From positions 1-5,672 of the forward strand of contig CAYQBA010000242.1 in assembly GCA_964415605.1 (NCBI GenBank): a DNA stretch of 5,672 nt, in the 5' to 3' direction. Positions 1-5,211 of the stretch are shown in pieces (positions within the stretch are counted from its first letter, which is position 1; each line of letters opens with the position of its first letter). Source of the DNA: UCB3 sp964415605. Lineage in GTDB: Bacteria; Chloroflexota; Anaerolineae; Epilineales; Epilineaceae. A program made the translations under genes and the position numbers. Under the pieces are notes generated by a model. The model was given only the letters and a program-made list of their open reading frames with translations, made no database searches and was not told where the DNA came from.

Positions 1-1656
1 GCGGGACGCCCGGGCGACGGACGCGGTCAAGGGGCCCTCCCCTGCGGCGGAAACCCGCGCACCCCGCCGGGACGACCGGCGCCGGCGGCCGGCCGCGGCG
101 GCCCCACCCCTCCGCGACCCGCGCCGGCGACCCGCGCCGGCCGCGGCGCGCGGATGCTGCCGGGCAGCGAGATCCTCGAGCCCGACGTGGCGCCCGCAAG
201 CCGCGACGACGCCGAGGTCCTGCAGGCCGCGGCGCGGGTCATCGAGCAGACGCTGGCCGGGTTTGGAGCGCCGGGCGAGGTGGTGGACATCGAGCAGGGA
301 CCGACCTTCACCCGCTTCGGCGTTCGGCCGGGGTACGTCGAACGGGGCGGCCAGCGCCTGCGCGTCAAGGTTGGCCGCATCAGCGCGCTCAAGCACGACC
401 TGGCGCTGGCGCTCGCGGCCCCGGCCATCCGCATCGAGGCCCCGGTGCCCGGCCGGGCGCTCGTCGGCATCGAGGTGCCGTCCGCCCGCGGCGGGCCGGT
501 GCGCCTGCGGGGCATCGCCGACAGCCAGGGCTTCCAGAAGCTGCGCCGCCAGCACGGGCTGGCGCTGGCCCTCGGCCGCGACGTCACCGGGGCGCCCGTG
601 GTGGCCGACCTGGCCGGCATGCCGCACCTCCTGGTCGCCGGCGCCACCGGCAGCGGCAAGAGCGTCGGCCTGAACGCCATCCTGGCCAGCCTCCTGTTGG
701 GCCACACCCCGGACGGCCTGCAGCTGATCCTGGTGGACCCCAAGCGCGTCGAGCTCAACCGCTACGGCGCGCTGCCCCACCTGGTGGCGCCGATGGTGAC
801 CGAGGCCCGCGAGGCCGTGGGCGCGCTGCGCTGGGTGGTCGCCGAGATGGACCGGCGCTACCAGCGCTTTGCCGCGCGCGGCGCGCGCGACCGGGCCGGG
901 TTCAACGCCCGCTCGCCGGCGGGGGAGGCCCCGGTGCCGGCGCTGGTGGTCGTCATCGACGAGCTGGCCGACCTGATGCTGACCGCCCCGGCGGACGTCG
1001 AGCCGCTCCTGACGCGCGTGGCGCAGCTCGGCCGCGCCACCGGCATCCACCTCATCGTCGCGACGCAGCGCCCGTCGACCGACGTGCTCACCGGCATCAT
1101 CAAGGCCAACTTCCCGGCGCGCATCGCGTTCGCGGTGTCGAGCGGGATCGACTCGCGCGTCATCCTGGACCGGGTCGGCGCCGAGACCCTCCTCGGCCGC
1201 GGCGACATGCTGTTCCAGCCGCCCGACGCGCCGCATCCCGTGCGCCTGCAGGGGGCGTGGGTGTCCGACGCCGAGCTCGACGCCCTCGTCGGCTTCTGGC
1301 GCGGCGCGCACTGGCCGCCGCCGCCGCGCCTGCCGCCGTGGGAAGACCTCGTGCCGTCCGACGACCCCGACGCCGAGCTGTACGCCCGCGCCCAGGAGAT
1401 GGCGGAGAACGACCCGCGGCTGAACGCGTCGGCCCTTCAACGCCGGCTGCGGATCGGCTTCCCGAAGGCGCGCCAGCTCTTCGAGCGGCTGGCCGAGGAC
1501 GGGTGGGTGGCGACAGGCGACGCCGGAAACGACCCCTCCGTCGAACCCGGTGCCGGCGACGACGAGGCCGGAGCCCCGTCCCGACAATCGGGCCGCGCGG
1601 ATCGCCCGCGGCGCCGGCGCGACCTCGATTGGGTGGACACGGAGTTCGAGGGCTGA
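1..1656 (+). CDS. ftsK: DNA translocase FtsK/SpoIIIE, 5'-partial (linker + alpha/beta motor + gamma domain)
   Basis: ATP-driven double-stranded DNA pump that acts at the division septum to clear and resolve chromosome termini. The frame is open from base 1 with no stop (551 residues visible). The ATG at 154 sits mid-protein, just before the alpha domain, so the true start and the N-terminal membrane helices probably lie upstream of the window. Counting codons from base 1: residues 1-51 are a Pro/Ala/Gly/Arg-rich linker; about 52-165 form the alpha domain (QGPTFTRFGVRPGYV, RIEAPVPG); the RecA-like beta motor follows, with Walker A GATGSGKS at 214-221 (bases 640-663), Walker B VVVIDE ending at 320-321 (bases 958-963), then TQRPSTDVLTGIIKANFPAR. 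A winged-helix gamma domain (NASALQRRLRIGFPKARQLF, bases about 1372-1512) would read polar sequence motifs on DNA. A tail of about 45 residues follows, acidic, then RPRRRR, then acidic. Known from family: hexameric motor that activates XerCD in many bacteria. Inferred: Chloroflexota-like origin. A soluble motor starting at 154 is the less likely alternative. Confidence 0.95.
   Translation, partial: AGRPGDGRGQGALPCGGNPRTPPGRPAPAAGRGGPTPPRPAPATRAGRGARMLPGSEILEPDVAPASRDDAEVLQAAARVIEQTLAGFGAPGEVVDIEQGPTFTRFGVRPGYVERGGQRLRVKVGRISALKHDLALALAAPAIRIEAPVPGRALVGIEVPSARGGPVRLRGIADSQGFQKLRRQHGLALALGRDVTGAPVVADLAGMPHLLVAGATGSGKSVGLNAILASLLLGHTPDGLQLILVDPKRVELNRYGALPHLVAPMVTEAREAVGALRWVVAEMDRRYQRFAARGARDRAGFNARSPAGEAPVPALVVVIDELADLMLTAPADVEPLLTRVAQLGRATGIHLIVATQRPSTDVLTGIIKANFPARIAFAVSSGIDSRVILDRVGAETLLGRGDMLFQPPDAPHPVRLQGAWVSDAELDALVGFWRGAHWPPPPRLPPWEDLVPSDDPDAELYARAQEMAENDPRLNASALQRRLRIGFPKARQLFERLAEDGWVATGDAGNDPSVEPGAGDDEAGAPSRQSGRADRPRRRRDLDWVDTEFEG
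114..140. repeat. 13-bp tandem direct repeat in the ftsK linker
   Basis: The unit gcgacccgcgccg occurs at 114-126 and again at 127-139, and one further base (g140) continues the match. It lies in the very GC-rich linker-coding stretch just before the conserved FtsK alpha domain. The period is not a multiple of three, so gain or loss of one copy would shift the reading frame. The copies are seen directly; any instability is inferred. Confidence 0.7.
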
Positions 1657-1667
1657 GAGCGGCCGGC

Positions 1668-1673
1668 TATAAT
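1668..1673 (+). promoter_or_regulatory. Candidate sigma-70-type -10 box (TATAAT) for yebC-ruvC
   Basis: A perfect TATAAT begins 12 bases after the ftsK stop, an AT-rich island in otherwise GC-rich DNA. It would put the transcript start near 1680 and give a leader of about 46 nt before yebC. No good -35 is present at 17 bp spacing: TTCGAG at 1645-1650 matches TTGACA at only two positions. TGGACA at 1634-1639 matches better but is 28 bp away. The match is exact; promoter function is inferred. Confidence 0.6.
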
Positions 1674-1712
1674 TGCCCGTCGGCATCATCACACGGGAAC
1701 CCCGACACGATC

Positions 1713-1719
1713 GAGGAGG
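1713..1719 (+). promoter_or_regulatory. Ribosome binding site of yebC
   Basis: GAGGAGG lies 6 nt upstream of the ATG at 1726. It is a near-ideal Shine-Dalgarno sequence and fixes the yebC start, which also matches the conserved MAGHSKW N-terminus of the family. Confidence 0.85.
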
Positions 1720-1725
1720 GCATAC

Positions 1726-2478
1726 ATGGCCGGCCATTCCAAGTGGGCCAACATCAAGCACCGCAAGGGCGCCGCCGACAAGCGGCGCGCGTCGCTGTTC
1801 ACCAAGCTGGCCCGCGTCATCACGGTGGCCGCGCGCGAAGGCGGCGGCGACCCCGAGATGAACTTCAACCTGCGCCTGGCCGTCGACAAGGCCCGCGCGG
1901 CCAACATGCCCAAGGACAACATCGAGCGGGCCATCGCGCGCGGGGCGGGCGCCGATAAGGGCGAGCAGCTCGAGCGCGTGGTCTACGAGGGCTACGGCCC
2001 GGCCAGCGTCGCGATCATGGTGGCCACGACCACCGACAACCGCAACCGGACCGTCGGCCTGGTGCGCAGCGCGTTCAACAAGTACGGCGGCAACCTCGGC
2101 GAGAACGGCAGCGTGGCGTGGCAGTTCGAGCAGCGCGGCGTCATCCAGGTGCCGGCCGACGGCATCGATCCCGACGACCTGGCCCTGGCGGCCATCGACG
2201 CCGGCGCGCTCGACGTCGAGGTGGGCGACGACGTGGTGACGGTCGTGACCGATCCCGTCGCCTTCCGCGCGGTCAAGGCGGGGTTGACCGCCGCCGGCTA
2301 CAACACCGACGACGCCGCGCTCTCGATGATCTCGACGGTGCCGATGGAGCTCGACGACGACCAGACGCTCAAGGTGCTGAAGTTCGTCGACGTGCTCGAG
2401 GACATCGACGACGTCGACGAGGTCTTCACGAACGCCTCGTTCTCCGACGCCGCCGTCGAGCAGTACGCGATGAGCTGA
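1726..2478 (+). CDS. yebC: YebC/PmpR/TACO1-family protein
   Basis: Full-length member (250 aa) of the YebC/TACO1 family. The diagnostic N-terminus MAGHSKWANIKHRKGAADKRR-type block is intact, followed by the family blocks NMPKDNIERAI (about 64-74), YEGYGPASVAIMVATTTDNRNRT (about 86-108), NGSVAWQFEQRGVI (about 127-140) and a C-terminal region VPMELDDD... with an acidic run around 225-236 (LEDIDDVDEVF). Older annotations call it a transcriptional regulator. Mitochondrial TACO1 and recent bacterial work instead point to a cytosolic translation factor acting at the ribosome, notably at proline-rich stalling sequences; which role applies here cannot be read from sequence. It has its own strong ribosome binding site and a candidate promoter just after ftsK. 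Its stop overlaps the ruvC start, a common pairing in bacteria. Confidence 0.97.
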   Translation: MAGHSKWANIKHRKGAADKRRASLFTKLARVITVAAREGGGDPEMNFNLRLAVDKARAANMPKDNIERAIARGAGADKGEQLERVVYEGYGPASVAIMVATTTDNRNRTVGLVRSAFNKYGGNLGENGSVAWQFEQRGVIQVPADGIDPDDLALAAIDAGALDVEVGDDVVTVVTDPVAFRAVKAGLTAAGYNTDDAALSMISTVPMELDDDQTLKVLKFVDVLEDIDDVDEVFTNASFSDAAVEQYAMS

Positions 2479-2966
2479 TGCGCGTCCTCGGCATCGATCC
2501 GGGGACGGCCACCACCGGCTTCGGCTGCATCGAAGGCCGCCCGGGTGCGGCCGGCCACGTCGATCTGATCGACCACGGCGTCATCCGCACGGCGGCCGGC
2601 ACGCCGATGCCGCGGCGGCTGGCCGAGCTGCACGCCGGCCTGTCGGCGCTGATCGGCGAGCTCCGGCCCGACGCGATGGCGGTGGAGGAGCTGTTCTTCT
2701 CGAGCAACACCACCACCGCCCTGTCGGTCGGCCAGGCGCGCGGGGTCATCCTCCTGGCCGGGGCGCAGGCGGGCGTGCCGATCGCCGAGTACAAGCCGAT
2801 GCAGGTCAAGCAGGCCTTGACCGGCTACGGCGCCGCCGACAAGAAGCAGGTCCAGGACATGCTGCGGCTCGTGCTGGGATTGGACCGCGTGCCGCGCCCC
2901 GACGACGCGGCCGACGCCATCGCCATCGCCCTGTGCCACCTGCAGGTGGCCCGGGAGGCGTGGTAG
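2478..2966 (+). CDS. ruvC: Crossover junction endodeoxyribonuclease RuvC
   Basis: Holliday junction resolvase of 162 aa, the usual family length. It acts as a dimer that nicks opposing strands of four-way junctions during recombinational repair, with RuvAB driving branch migration. It starts MRVLGIDPGTATTGFG. The acidic catalytic set is complete: Asp7 in GIDPG, Glu70 in AVEELFF, and Asp143 and Asp146 in DDAADAIAIALCH, with His154 following. The SSNTTTALSVGQARGV block (75-90) and YKPMQVKQALTGYGAADKKQV (105-125) are typical DNA-contacting regions. The ATG shares one base with the yebC TGA (TGATG at 2476-2480) and has no convincing Shine-Dalgarno of its own, so translation is probably coupled to yebC. 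ruvA and ruvB, often next in line, are absent: the next gene is on the opposite strand 3 bases away. Confidence 0.97.
   Translation: MRVLGIDPGTATTGFGCIEGRPGAAGHVDLIDHGVIRTAAGTPMPRRLAELHAGLSALIGELRPDAMAVEELFFSSNTTTALSVGQARGVILLAGAQAGVPIAEYKPMQVKQALTGYGAADKKQVQDMLRLVLGLDRVPRPDDAADAIAIALCHLQVAREAW
2935..2950. repeat. 16-bp perfect palindrome at the 3' end of ruvC
   Basis: gccacctgcaggtggc reads the same on both strands. As RNA it could fold into a 6-bp stem with a TGCA loop. It lies inside the ruvC coding sequence (CHLQVAR) and 20 bases beyond the stop of the convergent EF-G-like gene. No T-run follows on either strand, so a classic intrinsic terminator is not supported. It may just be codon-driven; a weak bidirectional termination or 3'-end-protecting role is conjecture. 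Confidence 0.4.
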
Positions 2967-2969
2967 GGC

Positions 2970-5045
2970 CTACTCCTCCTCGTGCCGGTCCTTCTGCGCC
3001 TGGGCGATGACGCCCTGCGCGATCTGTTGCGGCACCTGGGCGAAGTGCGCGAACTCCATGGTGAAGTAGCCGCGGCCCTGGGTCATCGAGCGCAGGTCGG
3101 TGGAGTAGCGGAGCAGCTCGGCGAGCGGCACCTGGGCGCTGACGACCGCCTTGGTGCCGACCTGCTCGGTGCCCTGCACCATCCCGCGACGGGTGTTGAG
3201 GTCGCCGAGGATGTCGCCCATCTGGCCGCCCGGCACCACGATGCGCACGTTGTACACCGGCTCGAGCAGCACCGGGCCGGCCTGGAGGAACGCCTCCTTG
3301 AAGGCGCCGCGCCCGGCGATCTGGAACGCGATGTCCTTGGAGTCGACCGGGTGCTCCTTGCCGTCGAAGACGACCGCCTTGACGTCGACCACCGGGTAGC
3401 CGGCGACCACGCCTTCGGCCAGGCTGTGGCGGATGCCCTTCTCGGTCGAGGCGATGAACGGACCCGAGATCGCGCCGCCGAAGACCTCGCTGGCGAACTC
3501 GAAGCCCGCCCCCGATTCGCGGGGCTCGACCCGCAGGTGCACCTCGGCGAACTGGCCCGCGCCGCCCGACTGCTTCTTGTGGCGGTACTGCGTCGAGGCG
3601 GCGCGCGAGATCGTCTCGCGGTACGGGACGTGCGGGACGGCGGTGGTGACGTTGACGCCGAACTTGTCCTTGAGCCGCCGGACCGCCACGTCGACGTGGG
3701 TGTCGCCCATGCCCGACAGAAGCAGTTCGTGCGTCGAGTCCTCGACGTGCGAGCCGAGGGTCGGGTCCTCGTCGACGATCCGCTGCAGCGACCCGCCGAG
3801 CTTGGTGCCGTCGGCCTGGCTGACCGGCTTGAGCGCGACCGAGTACAGCGGCACGGGATAGCTGAAGCCCGGCAGCTCCAGCGGGTGGTCCTTGTCGCAC
3901 AGCGTGTCGGCCGTATGGGTGTGCTGGAGCTTGGCGACGGCGCCGATGTCGCCGGCGTACAGGTGGCCGACGGTCATCTGCTCCTTGCCGCGCAGCACGT
4001 ACACCGGCCCGATGCGCTCCTCCTCGCCGCGGTTGGCGTTAAAGACGCGGCTGTCGGCCTTGAACGTGCCGGAGACCACGCGGAGGTATTGGAGCTTGCC
4101 GACGTACGGGTCGGCCTGGGTCTTGAACACCAGGGCCGCCAGATGGCCGGCCGGGTCGGGCTTGAGCTCGACGGCCCCGCTCTTGGGGTGGGTAGCCGGG
4201 CGCGCCGGCGCCTCGGCCGGCGACGCCACGTACGTCACGAGCATGTCGAGGAAGGCGTGCATGCCCAGGTTTTCGGTGGCGGCGGTGTAGAGCACCGGCA
4301 CGTAGGCGTTGCCCTTGGCACCCTTGACCAGGCCGGCGCGGGTCTCGTCGGCGCTCAGGTCGCCCTCGTCGAAGTACTTCATCATCAAGACGTCGTCCGA
4401 TTCGGCGGCGGCTTCGACGAGGGCGTCGTGGCCGCGCTTGCCGTCGGCGGCCACGTCGGCCGGGACGGCGCCGGCATGGCCGTCCTTGCCGAGGCTCGCG
4501 GTCTCGCCCACCACGCGATACACGCCCTCGAAGCTCGCGGCGCGCCCCACCGGCACCTCCAGCGGGGCGAACCGCACGCCCTCGAACGTGGCCTGGAGCT
4601 GGGCGAGGACCTTGGCGGGGTCGGCGTTGTCGCGGTTCATCTTGTTGATGACGACGATCCGCGGCAGCCCGAGGTCGTCGAGGTGCTGCCACGCGATCTC
4701 GGTGCCGACCTCGACGCCCGCGACGGCGTCCACCACCACCACCGCGCACTCGACGGCGTGCAGCGTCGCGATCACCTCGCCGATGAAGTCGGCGTAGCCC
4801 GGCGTGTCCAGCAGGTTCAGCTTGTAGCCGTTCCACTCGACCGGGATCAGGCTCGTGCTGAGCGAGATGCCGCGCCTGACCTCCTCGTGGTCGAAGTCCG
4901 AGACCGTGTTGCCCTCTTCGGTCCTGCCCTGCCGATTCGTGGCCTTGCTGACGAAGAGCGCCGCCTCGGCGATCGAGGTCTTGCCGGAACCGCTGTGCCC
5001 CACAAGCGCGACGTTGCGCACCTTGTCGGTGGTGTACTCCTTCAT
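2970..5045 (-). CDS. fusA: Elongation factor G-like translational GTPase (EF-G paralogue)
   Basis: EF-G-like protein of 691 aa, close to normal EF-G length, with all five domains. The G domain (about 1-290) has P-loop GHSGSGKTS (16-24), switch I RRGISLSTS (57-65), DTPGYADF (80-87) and NKMN (134-137). Domain II begins near 297 (HLAALVFKT), domain III near 398, domain IV near 475 with HKKQSGGAGQF (489-499) and tip His565 (DGKEHPVDSKD). Domain V begins near 596 (RIVVPGGQMGDILGDLNTRR). Canonical EF-G has AHIDAGKTT, DTPGHVDF and NKMD, so this is the divergent EF-G-like/EF-G2 group, not the main translocase; the symbol fusA is used loosely. The catalytic His is Tyr84 and the guanine-specifying Asp is Asn137. 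Family role is uncertain: studied EF-G2 proteins range from active in translocation to little or no GTPase activity. The ATG at 5045 is chosen because MKEYTTDKVRNVALVGH is family-like; a TTG start at 5108 would add 21 unlikely residues. Confidence 0.94.
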   Translation of the reverse strand: MKEYTTDKVRNVALVGHSGSGKTSIAEAALFVSKATNRQGRTEEGNTVSDFDHEEVRRGISLSTSLIPVEWNGYKLNLLDTPGYADFIGEVIATLHAVECAVVVVDAVAGVEVGTEIAWQHLDDLGLPRIVVINKMNRDNADPAKVLAQLQATFEGVRFAPLEVPVGRAASFEGVYRVVGETASLGKDGHAGAVPADVAADGKRGHDALVEAAAESDDVLMMKYFDEGDLSADETRAGLVKGAKGNAYVPVLYTAATENLGMHAFLDMLVTYVASPAEAPARPATHPKSGAVELKPDPAGHLAALVFKTQADPYVGKLQYLRVVSGTFKADSRVFNANRGEEERIGPVYVLRGKEQMTVGHLYAGDIGAVAKLQHTHTADTLCDKDHPLELPGFSYPVPLYSVALKPVSQADGTKLGGSLQRIVDEDPTLGSHVEDSTHELLLSGMGDTHVDVAVRRLKDKFGVNVTTAVPHVPYRETISRAASTQYRHKKQSGGAGQFAEVHLRVEPRESGAGFEFASEVFGGAISGPFIASTEKGIRHSLAEGVVAGYPVVDVKAVVFDGKEHPVDSKDIAFQIAGRGAFKEAFLQAGPVLLEPVYNVRIVVPGGQMGDILGDLNTRRGMVQGTEQVGTKAVVSAQVPLAELLRYSTDLRSMTQGRGYFTMEFAHFAQVPQQIAQGVIAQAQKDRHEEE

Positions 5046-5050
5046 GGACG

Positions 5051-5064
5051 TCCTCTCGCCTCCT
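5051..5064 (-). promoter_or_regulatory. Shine-Dalgarno region of the EF-G-like gene
   Basis: Two purine-rich boxes precede the ATG at 5045 on the minus strand. AGAGGA (5056-5051) ends 5 nt before the start; AGGAGG (5064-5059) ends 13 nt before it. The first has the better spacing and the second the better match. Together they support the ATG at 5045 over the upstream TTG at 5108. Confidence 0.7.
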
Positions 5065-5083
5065 GACACACTCGAGATCGTGG

Positions 5084-5103
5084 GCCCCCGGCTCGGTGGG
5101 GGC
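5084..5103 (-). promoter_or_regulatory. Leader stem-loop 2 of the EF-G-like gene
   Basis: On the minus strand GCCCCC (5103-5098) can pair with GGGGGC (5089-5084) around an 8-nt loop, a 6-bp all-G:C stem. It sits about 20 nt upstream of the AGGAGG box. The pairing is seen directly; a regulatory role is inferred, and in DNA this GC-rich some stems are expected by chance. Confidence 0.4.
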
Positions 5104-5116
5104 GGCAATCATGGAA

Positions 5117-5141
5117 CGCCCGGGCGCGGGCGGCCCGGGCG
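5117..5141 (-). promoter_or_regulatory. Leader stem-loop 1 of the EF-G-like gene
   Basis: CGCCCGGG (5141-5134) and CCCGGGCG (5124-5117) form a perfect 8-bp G:C stem with a 9-nt loop (5133-5125) in minus-strand RNA. It is followed by TTCCATGATT, not a clear T-run, so termination would be weak at best. It lies just downstream of the proposed -10 box and would be near the 5' end of the EF-G-like mRNA. It would also be in any read-through transcript from the upstream gene. Confidence 0.5.
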
Positions 5142-5161
5142 GGAAGATCACGGCCTCGCTC

Positions 5162-5167
5162 AGTATA
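5162..5167 (-). promoter_or_regulatory. Candidate -10 box (TATACT) for the EF-G-like gene
   Basis: TATACT on the minus strand matches five of six bases of the sigma-70-type -10 consensus and lies in a GC-rich gap between two co-directional genes. The transcript would start near 5155, leaving a leader of about 110 nt. The hexamer 17 bp upstream (TGGCGC, 5190-5185) is a poor -35. The match is seen; promoter use is inferred. Confidence 0.55.
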
Positions 5168-5211
5168 GTCGGAAGGCCGGGATAGCGCCAGCAGGCGGCG
5201 CGGCCGGGAGA

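Noticed and set aside
154..156. ATG at 154 as the true start of ftsK
   Set aside because: The frame continues open to base 1, the ATG lies directly at the conserved entry to the alpha domain, no convincing ribosome binding site precedes it, and FtsK normally has membrane helices and a linker before this point.
27..758. Long minus-strand open frame opposite ftsK
   Set aside because: Arg/Pro/Ser/Ala-rich composition typical of an antisense frame in GC-rich DNA; the plus strand encodes conserved FtsK motifs over the same bases.
2982..5066. A 694-codon open frame on the plus strand, antisense to almost the whole EF-G-like gene
   Set aside because: It mirrors the codon structure of the EF-G-like gene in GC-rich DNA, has a repetitive His/Leu/Arg/Val/Asp-rich composition and no recognisable domain. 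The opposite strand encodes a clear five-domain protein.
5046..5108. N-terminal extension of the EF-G-like protein from a TTG at 5108
   Set aside because: The 21 added residues are Pro/Ser/Gly-rich and unlike the family, they would overlap leader stem-loop 2 and the Shine-Dalgarno boxes, and MKEYTTDKVRN at 5045 is a normal family start.
5185..5201. Stem-loop GCGCC/GGCGC after the fibronectin-III-like gene as an intrinsic terminator
   Set aside because: Only a 5-bp stem with a 7-nt loop and no T-run after it on the minus strand; such stems are expected by chance at this base composition.
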